In this document: in pieces, positions 34,341-46,219 of the stretch | Layout of the letters: each line of letters opens with the position of its first letter | Position numbering within the stretch: position 1 is the first letter of the stretch | Assembly (NCBI GenBank): GCA_015499995.1 | Contig: JADNRV010000106.1 | Span: forward strand, 62,001-126,000 | DNA: 64,000 bases | Source of the DNA: Flammula alnicola | Lineage: Eukaryota; Basidiomycota; Agaricomycetes; Agaricales; Strophariaceae | Direction: 5' to 3' | Translations under genes and position numbers: made by a program | Notes under the pieces: model-generated | Told to the model about the DNA's origin: nothing | Seen by the model: only the letters and a program-made list of their open reading frames with translations | The model's database searches: none

Positions 34341-36365
34341 ATGACGACGGATGCGAAACCCCAGAACCGAGCTCAAGTCTGCGTCAAGTTCATTGTCGTC
34401 GGCGGAGGTATCGCAGGTACTAGGGATTGTCAGGGGTAACCCTGGGGTATTTTTGCTGTACCCTTACCCTTACCCACCAAAACCCCTACCCTCCACCAGG
34501 GGTAAGGGTTTTGGGGGGTATGGGTAAGGGTTTCTGAAAACCCAGGGGTATTTAATATTTTGGGGGGTATAGCTGTTAAAATTGAGTGGAAACTGTTTTA
34601 AAACTTGTTTATTAATTAATTACATTAAATTAATCATTTTATAATGCTCTTTACAGTGTTCTCTTGGATTATAAGCCAACTTTGGGCACAAAAATCAAGT
34701 AAAAATACATAAAATAATTTTTTTCAGACATCTTTGGTATGCAAAAAGATCAAAAAATTTCTCTTGGAAATACCCCTGACCCCTGCTGGGGGTAGGGGTT
34801 TTCCAAGGGTACAGAAATCTCAACCCTTACCCTTACCCCAGCATACCCTACCCAAAACCCCTGCGGGTTTTCAAACCCCTGACAATCACTAGCAGGTACG
34901 CTTGAACCAGAAGGAGATTGGAAGATCTCTTCGGCCGGTTTGGCGAACTGACACCGACTGTTATCAGGTCTTGCCACCGCTTCAACACTGAGAAAGGCGG
35001 GACACAATGTACTTGTTCTGGAGAAGGGAAATAGAAAGATTAAAGTACGCAATACCTGTTCTCACACTTCTGTCCATGGTACTGACAGGTTTGCCTTTCT
35101 ATTACCGTGATAAGAGAAAAGGGAGCATCCAGTGAGTTTGTGGACGTCCGGCCAGCACTTAAGACCTCGTTTACATTCATGTAATTTTAGGTCCCCACCG
35201 AACATGACCAAATTACTTCATAAATGGGGATTGGGACCTGTTCTCCAAGAAAAGGCGCACAAGTGTGACAAGTTCATCTTCAAGAACGGTAACCTCAATT
35301 TTTAGCGTGTTTGATTTTTTTTAAACGCGAAATCCCCAGGAAACAGCGGGGATTTGATAGGTGCTATGAATATGGGACAAGAGTTTTTGAAGGATCTTGT
35401 CGCGGACTTCATGTTCCTTCAGGTACGTCGCTAAATCCGTCGCGTTGCGCATGATCGCATTGAGCTTCTGTCCTTGAATAGCACAAAGACCTGTACACCA
35501 TGCTATACCAATTGGCCGTGAAAGAAGGAGTTGAATTCTGATTCAACGCAACCGTTGTCGATGCAGACTCCGAGCAGGTCTCTGTGACACTAGACTCGGG
35601 AGAAACACTGTTCAGTGATGTTATCGTCGGTGCTGATGGTTATGATAGTCTTCTACGCCAAGTCGTCACAGACTCTGACGACGAACCGCCGGATGTCAAT
35701 GACAGGCACGTGATCGTAACCTTCACGATACCAGTCCATCTCATGGAAGAGGACGAGGAACTGAGATCGTTGTTGAATATCAGAGAGGTGAGTATTTTGC
35801 GTATTATTTTCGGGCCGATAATCCTCATTCGTATACAGTGGGTAATCTGGTTGGGAGAGGGTTATATCATGAACGCCAACATGCTGGTCAGTGGTTATTG
35901 TTCTGCTTTTAGCCAGGCGGTATTAATGGGTATATTTATCTTTAGGTCGGCGGGAAAGATTTCACGGCGACAATCATTCATAACTACTATGGAGCGAGAC
36001 AACCAGAAGACCAAGACTGGACCGAAAGCCGAACGCTGGAATCGTGTGGGATACATCTCAGTAACTTTGAACCTCGGTAGGTCAGGTTCGCTCTCTACTA
36101 AAAGGCCCGGAATTGATCATACAATTTTAGAATACAGAAAGTGCTAAAACTCGCGACCTCACTATCCTCTCGAATATATGTACGCAGACCACCTCCCGAG
36201 GATTTCGTGTGTAACAACTCAAGAGTGGTTCTTACTGGCGAATCTGCGCATCCTATGCTGGTACGTCCCACTGCTGCATCTATCCCCCATCGAACGGCTG
36301 ATTAAACACGCATTGTAAGCCCGCGAGTAATCACGGTGTTGCATTGGTTCTGGAAGACGCACAAA
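34341..36365 (+). pseudogene. FAD-dependent monooxygenase, 5' part, cut by Plavaka insertion
   Basis: ATG at 34341 gives a short leader and then the FAD-binding motif FIVVGGGIAG, continued after intron 1 (34417-34967) as LATASTLRKAGHNVLVLEKG. Later exons read WGLGPVLQEKAHKCDKFIF, LVADFMFLQHKDLYTMLYQL, FSDVIVGADGYDSLLRQVV (the GD-type FAD motif) and the second FAD motif region RVVLTGESAHPML then PASNHGVALVLEDAQT. This is a salicylate-hydroxylase-like flavoprotein using NAD(P)H and O2; the substrate is unknown. A TGA at 35539-35541 replaces the expected Arg in VEF-FNATV. At 36365 the gene is cut by the Plavaka element; its last exon resumes at 44542. Intron 1 holds a MITE. Confidence 0.9.
34424..34887. 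mobile_element. MITE inside intron 1 of the monooxygenase gene
   Basis: Ends GATTGTCAGGGGT and ACCCCTGACAATC are inverted repeats, flanked by ACTAG on both sides (34419-34423 and 34888-34892); one extra G lies at the left tip. The interior is rich in GGGTAAGGG/CCCTTACCC runs at both ends and AT-rich in the middle, so the termini are long imperfect inverted repeats. There is no coding capacity. Without the element and one ACTAG, intron 1 would be 82 bp instead of 551 bp. Confidence 0.82.
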
Positions 36366-36689
36366 CATCAGCAAAATAGCACGCCGCTAGAATGGCTAGG
36401 ACTACAAATCCTAGTCATTCTATTTCTCCAGGAAATTTAATAGCGCCAGGCAACTATATCCGATTCTATCATCTGTCCTAGAGTGATAATTGTGTTAGGG
36501 CTAGCTATCTCAGCTAGAGCTGTCAGGTAACATAGACCTAGTTACTTGACTTGGTCTATCTCAGGCCGGCTGGTTTACTCAATCTCGACACAGGTTTCAT
36601 GGCCAATAGAACATTCATTAACACAGGTACTAAACTATACTACGTGAGAATATGATATCAGCATTTACGGACACAACAAAAATTTTCAT

Positions 36690-39412
36690 GTAAGCAGCTT
36701 TGTATTTTGTAAGTGGGATCTACGGAGGAGTCGTCAGTGAAAGGAAATGAATCACAAAAGGTAACGTACCAGATTTCAATCAACGAACGAGGGTCCTGCG
36801 CCCCTTCCCCTCCTTCCTCTTCTCTGCTGTCTGGCCCATCTTCGACGAAAGCACTGGCCGCCTCAATAACCGCCTTCCATTTTTCCTCGCCAAGTCGTTT
36901 GGTAGACCCGGCCCATCCACGTGTCTTCTCACCCCATGAAGCATCGGCATACGGTTGGTAGTTGGGAACCCTGCGCTTTTTTCCGTTGCTGCTTTCGGCA
37001 TTGGTAGGTGTGTCGTAGAGCTTGCCGCTCTTGATCAACTCTAGTGCGCGTTCAACCTGTGAATGTCATTAGAAAAAAGAACAACAAGAGACAATTGGAA
37101 TACATACCACAGCTGCGGCCATACCCAAGGCTCCTGTTGGCTGACCATACTCCTCATTCTTAACGACCGTGTAGTCATGTGTCTTTTTCAGGTGTGCCGC
37201 AAAGGCCTGCGCAATCAAAGGGCTATGGAAGGCACCCTTGTTGTCCTGGAAATCTGGTGAGAGAAATATAGATACAGATAAATAATGTCTGCGCTCACTT
37301 CATCTTCCATATTTGCGTATATGAATCGATAGTCCTCGAGATACCATGCCGCAGCCTCAGGCACCTGTTCCTGCATAATGTTTTCATCTTCAAAAGCCTT
37401 GAGCACAACGCGGATGCCTTCTTTGCCCATTGAACTGCGCCAGTCGATAAGGGCGTCACCTGCCTGAGCTCGGAGAAAGGTATTAGTAGGATAAATATAT
37501 AATCAAACTAGTGATAACGTACAACTTGGGTGATAGCTTCACGGTGATCACTCTTCTGCCACGAAGACGCCAAGGCAGGGAAGGTCTGAGCCCAGAGACC
37601 TCCAACAATTTCATCCATCAAAGCATTAGTAGCAAACGGATCATCAATCTGCCCAGCCCAATAAATGAGGCTACCCTTGAACTTGCCACGCCAAAGCTGA
37701 TGATATGCCATGCTTGCAGACCCACGCGGAAATGGAAGTGACTCAACTCTATACCTAGGCTTCCTGCCTTGGGTGCGACCACTAGCAGATCGTTCCAACT
37801 TGACGGGCGCTGGCTCGAATATTTTGACGGTGGTGGTCTGAAAGATTTTGTTAATATAAAGAAAGAAAAATACATGGTAACGAACCTGACGCACCCCACC
37901 ACGGACCCTGACCTGAGCGAACTCTTTGGTCTCTCGTGCAGCCTTGACTGACTCCATAGCCTCATCGTCGTCAAACTCCCCACCTGCAAACTCTTGATGA
38001 GGGTCGTCGTCTTCATTTTCGTCTTCATCTTCAGCCGTAACAGTTGTGATGTTGCGTGCTGTGAAAAAGAGATACAGATAAATATGTAACGTCAAATAAT
38101 CACATCACGTACTAGGGACCAATTTAGCAGCAGCAGTGTTGCGTACTGTATTTAAGAGATAGTATAAAGATCACAATATAATATAATGAAAAACTCATAC
38201 CAGAGATTGTCTTTGCTTTCTCTTGGGCCATTTTCTTCTTCCATCCAGCCAGCATGCCGGTAGCCTCCACATGTTTGGAACGCTTATCACTATTGGCGCT
38301 GCGGATGTATCTAAGTCAGAAATATGTAAAAAGAAAGGCAGGTGGCCTGACCTCTGTTGATTGACTGCGGAAGATTCGGGTTCTTTGCGCTTCTTGGTAG
38401 TGGTGCTTGTCATCAGGGCCATCCCAGTGCCAGTAATGGGTGGCGCAGTGCGAGCACCATTGACTGCCCTGCGAAAATCGCCACGCTGGGCTTTCTAAAG
38501 TCAAATATAAGTAAAATTAGATAACATGCAATGCGTATATGAACCAAGAGAAACTTGCCTTTGCCAATGCCTTCGTTTTCAAGTGAGCGTGTTCGTGAAG
38601 GTGGAAACCAGAAGAATCGCTGTCACGGTCGGAGTCTGATTTGTCGCGTTGATCCATCACATAATCCTGATCCTTATCGGAGTCATGGTCGTCTTCATCC
38701 TCTCCCAGACCAAGTCCATCGCTCATGGAGGACTCCGTGTCGACAATAGAATCCTCAGGTATGTCGAGCGAGTCATCTACAGCCTCGACTCCAGCATGCT
38801 CATCATCACCCTCAACAGGAAGGATAGCCTCACCATGATCACTTCCACTACACTCATCACCGACAGGACAATTCCCTCCAGCCTGAGCTGGGACAGCTGG
38901 CGGTATCTTCCATCCAGGTGGGAGGACTCGCTGGAAAAAACTCACATCAGCACATGTGGTACGTGGATGCATGCAAATTAAAATTTACCTTGGCCTTCGC
39001 TGACTTCGATCCCTGGACATCAGGTTGGATGGCGGGATCTGGCTCAACATGCAACTCTCTGCGTGCATCCTTGCGAACGAGAAAAAAAAGAACTCAGTGC
39101 ATTGATAGGTTCATAAGCATATAATTTTTTTTTTACCTTGCATTTAACTGACTTTGGTGTGTAAAGATCAGGACGGGTCGCAGCCTTGGTAAGGGCTTGA
39201 TCTTCCTTGCGAAGATGATCTTCGTACTCAGCCACACGTGTCTTTTGTTGTGCTTTGGCGGTTGTGGTTTTCTCTGTTGCCTTGGCTGCTGCCTTGGCTG
39301 CTTCTTCCTTGTCCTGCTTCACCTGAGCCGAGGAGCGACGTCTGACATTGGAAAGAAGTGTGTCTGTACTTTCCCGACTAGCAACTGCCTGGCGCTGGGG
39401 CCGGACGGACAT
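36690..39412 (-). CDS. Accessory gene of the Plavaka element (multi-exon, unknown function)
   Basis: The start MSVRPQRQAVASRES at 39412 is followed by an Ala/Lys-rich coiled-coil-like exon, acidic low-complexity exons (DDHDSDKDQDYVMDQRDKSD) and a conserved C-terminal domain. That domain reads FKGSLIYWAGQIDDPFATNA, GGLWAQTFPALASSW, AAAWYLEDYRFIYANMEDE, KGAFHSPLIAQAFAAHL, GALGMAAAVVERALELI. About ten introns of 45-70 bp separate the exons. The exact stop is uncertain; the last recognised text (DPRSLIEI) ends near 36775, and the final small exon lies between 36658 and 36720. I remember this domain from many Agaricomycete hypothetical proteins. Its position inside the element, divergent from the transposase with 221 bp between starts, suggests it travels with Plavaka elements. 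Confidence 0.65.
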
Positions 39413-39633
39413 CTTGACAGAAGGGGTTACGGAACGAGAGAAAAAGAGTTGTGTGTCGAGAGGAAATAAGGTTTAGAAAAAATCGTAAGTTTCCAATTTG
39501 CAGTCCGACAGCCAGCTCAAGGATTAACCATATTCCACTGTGCCGTCCAGAGATTACACATCACACTTACATATTGCAATTCATTTTTTCAACGTACAAC
39601 GTCGCGTTCAAGTTCTATCCCAAAACCTACACC

Positions 39634-42600
39634 ATGCCTGGCTTGTTCAAATTTGCGTGCATTTTTGCTGCTCAAGGGTGTAAACGGCGATTCAGAAGTC
39701 AGCGTGGCCGTACGACTCACGTTCGAACATTCCACACAAATCACAATGTTGTTGAACAAACTCAAAGGCGTTCTGCGCCAAATACCGCTGAGCGTGCAGG
39801 CTCTGAAGAAGTCATCATATCCGACGACTTTTTCGATGGTGATGCCTTCTCGGATCGAGAACCAGAAGCCCAACAACCCTTGCGCTCTCCGTCTCCCGAG
39901 CCACAGTCATTACCTTCTGGACGCAAGCAAATTATTCATCCACACTTGAACGGTTAGTGCCAAGCTTTTTGACTACATCTATGGACCTTAAACCTGCCCA
40001 CCAGGCCTTCCCTGTGACGACAAAGGTGAATTTCTGCCACCTGGAACTCCACCTATACCGCGCTCAGCTGCCATGCCCGAAAATTGGGATCCGTTTGATG
40101 ATGAGCTCCAGTTCCGAACTGGAGATTTCTTATATCGGAAGGCAGAGATGTCTGCTGGGGATATCGATAACCTGATGGATATATGGGCTCTGTCGAAGTC
40201 CGAGGAGAACAGCTATACTCCTTTCTCATCTCACGAGCATATGTATGCTGCAATTGATGCAATCAAACACGGAGACGCACCTTGGAAATCATTCACGACA
40301 TCCTATGTTGGCCAGCTACAACCCGACGCACCAAGCTGGCAACTGGCCGATTATGAAGTATGGTATCGCGATCCAAGTGTCGTCCTGAAGAACATACTCG
40401 ATAACCCCGATTTCGATGGCGAGATCGACTATGCACCTTTCATAGAAGTTGATGAATCAGAAAAGCGACATTGGAATGAGTTCATGTCAGGGAATTTTTC
40501 CTATCGGCATGCGGTGTGTTCCCATTGGGATTAGATTTGAGCTTGGAAATTTACTCATCTTTTCTTTCTAGACTGACATATATGAAGCCGATAACAGCAC
40601 AGAAGGTGCCATGTATTGTCCCGTTATCCTCGGCGCTGACAAGACTACTGTTTCGGTTGCGACTGGCAGTGTGGAATACCACCCACTATACCTTTCAACT
40701 GGTGCTATACATAATACTGCACGTCGGGCCCACCGCAATGCTGTGGTACCTATCGGGTTCTTGGCTATTCCAAAATGTGTGTCTGTTTGAAGTTTTTTGG
40801 TCTGTGTCACAGCTCTGACCTTCAGATTTGTAGGTGATCGAAAAGAAGATAATACAACATTATTCCGCAAATTCAAGCGACAGCTTTATCACGCCTCGAT
40901 TTCGACTATCCTCAGCTCTCTTCGTGCAAGCATGTCAAAGCCTGTGATTCGTCGCTGCCCCGATGGTCATTATCGAAGGGTTATCTATGATCTTGCCGCA
41001 TTCATCGCCGACTACCCGGAGCAAGTTTTGTTGGCAGGAACGGTCCAAGGGTGGTGTCCTAGGTTTGAGATCTTCACCTTGTCCGTTTAATGTAGCACTT
41101 ATCGAACTATAATAGATGTACGGCTCTACCGGACAACCTTGATGGGTTACGTGGTCGACGGACCCGTGGCTTCACGGATGAGCTACTCGACACCCTAGCA
41201 TCAAAGACGCTATGGGATGAATATGGCATTGATGACGATATTTTGGTGAATAGGAATCCTTTTGAATATCTGCGAATGCACTCATAAACTCCTGCAGCCT
41301 TTTACGCATGACTTCCCCCGTGCGGACATCCATGAAATTCTTACCCCTGATTTGCTTCACCAGATTATCAAAGGGACCTTTAAAGACCATTTGGTAACTT
41401 GGGTAGGCGAGTATCTCATCCTCGAACACGGAGAAGCACATGCGAACGAAATAATGGATGACATTGACCGAAGGTAAGCTGTTTAAATATCTTTGTCTTG
41501 GCCCACTTTAGTCTCATCTGTTTTAGAATCGCAGCATCGCCTCTTTTTCCTAAGCTGCGCCGCTTTCCTCATGGTCGTCGATTCAAGCAGTGGACGGGTG
41601 ATGATTCCAAGGCGTTGATGAAGGTAAGACCAGTTTATGAGGTTTCGTCTAGTTGCTCAGATTTGATCATTAAGGTCTACATCGCCGCCATCTGTGGCCA
41701 TGTTCCAGATGATATGGTCCGCACCTTCTCTGCCTTTCTTGATGTCTGCTATCTGGCACGTCGGTCAGATATCAGTGAAGCAACCCTCAAAGCATTTGAT
41801 ATTGCTCTTGCCAAGTTCTACACATATCGTGAAATCTTTCGTACCAGTGGAGTTCGGCCCACTGGATTTTCTCTTCCTCGTCAACATTCACTTTCCCACT
41901 ACCACCACCTCATTCAAGAATTCGGCGCACCAAATGGCATCTGCTCATCGATCACGGAATCGCGTCACATCACAGCAGTCAAAAAACCTTGGCGACGCTC
42001 TAATCGATACGAAGCTCTGGGCCAAATGCTTCTAACCAACCAGAGGCTGGACAAACTCCATGCAGCGCGAGTGAATTTCGAAAGTCGAGGGATGCTTCCA
42101 CCCTCTTCAGCTCCCAGACGACATCAAAAAACAATAGACGACGATGGAAATAACTCGGATAATGACGGAGAGGTGGTGGATCATTCACCAGCAGTGCACC
42201 ACGTTGAGATGGTTGAGGGAAATGTGGTGTTGGCCCGGACACGTAGTGCGTTTTAAGGTTTTTGTCCTTTCTAACTGCTTCCTGATTACAATTTCCCTCT
42301 CTTGCAGTCCGGGGCTATCCACGGCAGCTAGAAGATCTTGCAGCCCACATTCAAGAACCTCGGCTTCCAGAGCTCACGCGCCGTTTTCTGTTTGACCAAC
42401 TCAACACCAACATTTCATCTGACGATGTCACCCTCGACGAATGTCCTTCGATCTCTAGCAAAATATCCGTGTTCCATTCTGCTGTCGCAACATTCTTCGC
42501 ACCAAGTGATGAATGCGGCCTTCGTGGGATGTTGCGTGAGCGCATTCAATCTTGTCCAAGTTGGCGAAAGAAGGGCCCACGTCGTGACTGCGCATTTGTT

Positions 42601-42960
42601 GTCGAGGATGAGGATAAGCCAGGCATGAAGGGGATGAATGCGGCTCGTGTTAAGCTACTCTTCTCCTTCACGCATCAAGACAAAAGCTATCCATGTGCCC
42701 TCGTCGAATGGTTCTCGACCGTTGGGAGATCTCGAGACAGTGTAACAGGGATGTGGAAAGTTCGCCCCGACACCAGACAGAATCATCGGTTACAGGCCAT
42801 CATTCACCTGGACTCTGTGCTCCGTGGAGCTCACCTTCTTCCTGTATTCGGCGGTGAATTTCTGCCAGTGAATTTCTCATATGAAGATTCTCTAGATGCA
42901 TTCGCAACCTACTACGTTAATCACTTTGCTGACCACCATACTCATGAAATTGTATTTTAA
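39634..42960 (+). CDS. Plavaka transposase
   Basis: The start MPGLFKFACIFAAQGCKRRF contains a C2H2-like finger (C...C...H...H over CIFAAQGCKRRFRSQRGRTTH). Core family text follows: FRTGDFLYRKAEMSAGDIDN, DYEVWYRDPSVVLKNILDN, ILGADKTTVSVATGSVEYHP, NTARRAHRNAVVPIGFLAIP, ICGHVPDDMVRTFSAFLDVC and SSITESRHITAVKKPWRRSN. It ends at HTHEIVF. About eight introns join without stops or shifts that I can see (for example one between DIL and PFTHDF near 41240). These are the landmarks of the basidiomycete Plavaka family, a CACTA-related DDE transposase group. The C-terminal extension (DKSYPCALVEWFSTVG...) is usual for the family. With matching element ends this copy may be autonomous. Confidence 0.88.
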
Positions 42961-42984
42961 TTTCAAGCAATCATATTGACGGTT

Positions 42985-43883
42985 TCATTCACGGGAAATT
43001 CTAAGGAACCGTTTGTATCTACGATATATGTCATACCGAACTGCATCAAGAGCCGCAAGCTGCTTGGCTAGCTTCGCGGCGATCCTTCCTGCTTTCCTCG
43101 GAGCCACACATGTACGAGAGTGGGCGGGCAAGAAAAACATTATCGAGGCTGAAGGTGGCGAAGGTGACGTTGCAGTGCGGCGGGGTACAGTCGGTGCCGC
43201 AGAAGGAGAGGGTGGCATTGGTGGTGGTGGCGGAAGCAAATTTGCGACTGGTAACTCGGACTCGGACTCGGACTCAGTCTCGGACTCAGTCTCTGATAGA
43301 GTTGTTGCATTCTTGAATGGATGGTAATTAGTTTGTGTATAATACTGAAAATTAATGAGACATACCTTCTGTTTGATGAACTCTGCATAATCCTCTTCTA
43401 ACTGATGAAGCAAACCACGTATCGTTTCTTCGTGAGGTCCCATCTGACTCGGCGAGAACATGAAGTTGAACCTGTGGAATCCATGCTCGTTGAGCCAGGA
43501 GTCCACAAATTCATCAGGCAACTGTAGCGCATCTAGAGGATCGACCTCTGGCGGCATCCATGACTGGGTAAAGGGGTGGAAAACCTGTCGAGAAAGTGGC
43601 GACAGTGGGGATGTTGGCGTGGCCTGCAAGGATCCAGGATACGCAGACGGGGAAGAAAACGGCTGGTGGAAGTTGTCTGCATCATAGGCAGCTGTCTGCT
43701 CATCAAGTTGAAGGGGCTCGTGTTCGTCGACATCTGGCAATTGTAGCTGAAATTTTCATCAGTTAAAAGTGGATTGAACAAGAAAATATGAGACGGTACC
43801 TCGTGTTCAGACATAACTGAACTCTCTATGACGTCCTCCGGGTTGTACCAGCTATCACTGGGGTCATCTTTGTGGGCGAACAT
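42985..43883 (-). CDS. Third gene of the Plavaka element, unknown function
   Basis: The start MFAHKDDPSDSWYNPEDV at 43881-43883 is followed by two small introns and then text QLPDEFVDSWLNEHGFHRFN and EETIRGLLHQLEEDYAEFIK. A Ser/Glu/Pro-rich linker follows, and a basic C-terminus APRKAGRIAAKLAKQLAALD ending RYKRFLRISRE. The Glu/Ser linker and basic tail suggest a nuclear, possibly DNA-binding protein; this is inference. It converges on the transposase with only 24 bp between the stops. I do not recognise the family. Confidence 0.6.
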
Positions 43884-44541
43884 GGTGGCAAGAGAGAGAG
43901 AGGCGGGCGAGGCAAAAGTCGGCCAGTAAACAATGATCAACAGTGCTTGAAAAGCAGTGGATCAACGTTAGAGAGGGGGCACCGACGATACCCCTGGCGG
44001 AGGTCACAGCTTGGCGATTGACATGTACAAAGCCCATCTCCGATTCGCGCCCGGGAGCTCAAGTTCGACTTGTTGAAAAGAAAGAAATCTAGGATAAAAA
44101 GGAAAGAAACGTAGTTAGTAGGCATTTTGATCAAGAAGTGCTGGCGTCCGAAGGCACTTCCGATCCAAACGAAGTGGGGGCATAAGGAAGGCAGAACTCA
44201 CCTTGGGAGGTTCTCATATGAACTCAACAGCGAGCGACATGATAGATGTAAGAATCACCAGCATCGGATTAAGGCAACAGGGTTCAACACGTCGGCACGT
44301 GAACGGCAGTAACCGGATGATCGTGCGACACCACTGCAGCACCAAATGATGCATCGATGATGCCCCAGCCATATAAAAAGACGAAGGAGTAAAGAAATAC
44401 TTAGAGTTAATAGAATGCGTAGCCCTAGGATGTTTTGCTAGAGTGCTGGGCGACGGTAGGGAAATTACAAATATGTAGGTCTATTTTTACTAGCCTCCCT
44501 ATTATATCCACCGAATCTATCAACGTGCTATTTTGCTGATG
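43884..44541. other. Right subterminal region of the Plavaka element
   Basis: Non-coding sequence between the third gene and the right terminal repeat. No clear repeated motif was found by eye. Confidence 0.5.
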
Positions 44542-44926
44542 AACGCTCGGCTGCCTGTTCTCTCGGTTACGGAGCCGGGATCATGTCTCACAGCTGCTCA
44601 CAGCTTACGAGGAGATTCGGCATCCACACTGCTCAGATACCCAGATGTGGGACTACCAGCAGCGGCTTGGGATGAAGGTTCCTGTAGGACCGCAGCAGGA
44701 TGGACGTGACGCCATCCTGCGGCAGACCATGGCCTATGGCGATTGGGATCATATGGAGGAGACGACATTCAGGTCTGTATGGGGTAACGAGCTGACATTG
44801 TTTGCCTATGACGCGACAGACAAAGTGGACGATTGGTGGGGGCAGTATGGCTCGTTTATCTTGCGCCGACACGACAGATCGACGATGGAAGTGAAGGTGT
44901 CCATGGGCGACGTTGCATTCTCGTAA
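44542..44926 (+). pseudogene. FAD-dependent monooxygenase, 3' part beyond the Plavaka element
   Basis: The frame resumes as LGCLFSRLRSRDHVSQLLTA, then AYEEIRHPHCSDTQMWDYQQ, and runs to a TAA at 44924-44926 after KVDDWWGQYGSFILRR and a short tail. This is the C-terminal helix-rich end of the same flavoprotein family as 34341-36365. The junction is exact when one AA of the target duplication is dropped. It shows that the two halves are one gene split by transposition. Confidence 0.92.
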
Positions 44927-45384
44927 GTCGACTCTCAAACGCGTTTCAGAGAGATTTGTGTTGAATAGATACCATATTTACAGACAGGAAGGAATTCGGA
45001 GTTGACCGTGATGCATGTGCGAAATACTCACAGAAATCCTAGCGAGGATGTTCGTCGAACCCCAGATTCGAGGAGCTTTGTTACCTCCTATCTGTCTTAC
45101 TTAATTACTTGAGGGTCGAACAAGGATCTAATAGGAATAGGCAGTAGCACATTGTAAGCGAAAGAAATAAGCGAGGGAGCAGACATACAAACTGGAAAAG
45201 AAAAAAGAACGAAAGAAAACAAGGGAATAGAAGTAGAGTGGCTAAGGAGAACAAGTCCCAGAAAAAATGGTACAATACCAAATTAAAACACGAAGCGAAA
45301 TCGAAACGAAATAATGAAGAATAAGGAAGACGAACACCGAACCCAAACACAGAAAACAACCTGAACAAACCATAATCAGTAGCA
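44927..45384. other. No gene; shared 29-bp phrase
   Basis: The phrase TCGTCGAACCCCAGATTCGA near 45048-45070 recurs at 52734-52755, each preceded by GCGAAAYACTCACRG. This is probably a dispersed repeat end. No gene is seen. Confidence 0.45.
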
Positions 45385-45720
45385 CTATCTGCCCCAACCT
45401 TGACCTCCACCACCCCTCCGCGGTGCACGATAATGCCTATTCTCCCAATCCAATGTCCTGTCTCTATCTCTATCACGATCTGCCGACGGTCCTCGCGGGA
45501 TGTACTGTGATCCTCCTTGGGAATACGACTGCGAGTGCGACGACGCGGAACTGACTCCTGGAGGAGCAGCTGCTGCTGTGGGTCTATTTGACAGCATATA
45601 CTGTCGCAGCGCGCATGGGGCACTCGGCGGAGGCGGTCGATTGTTATTCACCATTGCATTGGTAGCAGCCGGCGCGATATATGTAGGCGGCGGTGGTCGA
45701 TAGTGCGATCCGCCTACGCT
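45385..45720 (-). CDS. C-terminal part of a low-complexity protein (5' end lost in repeats)
   Basis: The minus-strand frame reads SQSYSQGGSQYIPRGPSADR, DRDRDRTLDWENRHYRAP and ends RRGGGGQGWGR. The Gln/Ser/Arg/Gly-rich text resembles tails of RNA-binding proteins, but no domain is visible. Upstream (from about 45720) the frame runs into the hairpin repeat family, so the gene seems to have lost its front end or been invaded there. Coding status is uncertain. Confidence 0.4.
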   Translation of the reverse strand, partial: SVGGSHYRPPPPTYIAPAATNAMVNNNRPPPPSAPCALRQYMLSNRPTAAAAPPGVSSASSHSQSYSQGGSQYIPRGPSADRDRDRDRTLDWENRHYRAPRRGGGGQGWGR

Positions 45721-45879
45721 ACTGCCGTTGAAGGCAGGGGTGGGAGAAGCCGAGGGTGCATGGAAGTTGGAAAGTGGAGAAGGATCTTGGCTTCGGGATG
45801 AAGGTAGCTGAGCTTGGGGGGTTGAGCGGAGACAGTGGATGGAGAGGACGGAACGTTGCGGGTCGTGGACACGGCGGGG

Positions 45880-46180
45880 CTGTCGCGGTCGTGGATGCGC
45901 TGTATGAGCGAGCACGAAGCTCGACGTCGCTGCAGAGGAGGCTGGGGGAGGCGAGGATGGATGCCACAGCCGTGGATGTGGCGGAGTGGCTGCACGAGCG
46001 AGCGTAAAGCTCTTCCGTGCTCGATTCCGCCGGAACGGAGGCAGCAGGTTGGGGGGAAGGAGCTGCGGTCGGGAACACGGTGAGGCGGCTGTCGTGGCCG
46101 TGGAGGTGGTGCGGCGGCTGTGTGAGCGAGCACGAAGCACGTTCGTGCTCGACGTCGCTGCAGGAGGTGGCGGCGGGGAG
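45880..46180. repeat. GAGCACGAAGC...TTCGTGCTC hairpin repeat, second cluster
   Basis: Close to 30270-30430, including the shared phrase GTGGATGTGGCGGAGTGGCT and the hairpin AGCACGAAGC(A)CGTTCGTGCT. This is the left border of the large repeat block. Confidence 0.7.
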
Positions 46181-46219
46181 GATGGACGCGGCAGTGGGTG
46201 CCCTGTGTAAGGGAAATCC

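Larger units (their letters stand above)
36366..44541 (+). mobile_element. Plavaka-type DNA transposon, 8176 bp
   Basis: The ends are an exact 18-bp inverted repeat, CATCAGCAAAATAGCACG at 36366 and its complement ending at 44541. The flanking AA on both sides (36364-36365, 44542-44543) is the likely 2-bp target duplication. Removing the element plus one AA restores the monooxygenase reading frame (EDAQT directly into LGCLFSRL). It carries a transposase (39634-42960, plus), an accessory gene (about 36690-39412, minus) and a third gene (42985-43883, minus). A fold-back with 13-bp arms (AGAATGGCTAGGA, 36391-36423) lies just inside the left end. Confidence 0.9.

Noticed and set aside
34750..35052. 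100-codon minus-strand frame across the MITE end
   Set aside because: It spans the MITE border and the antisense of monooxygenase intron/exon; shadow frame.
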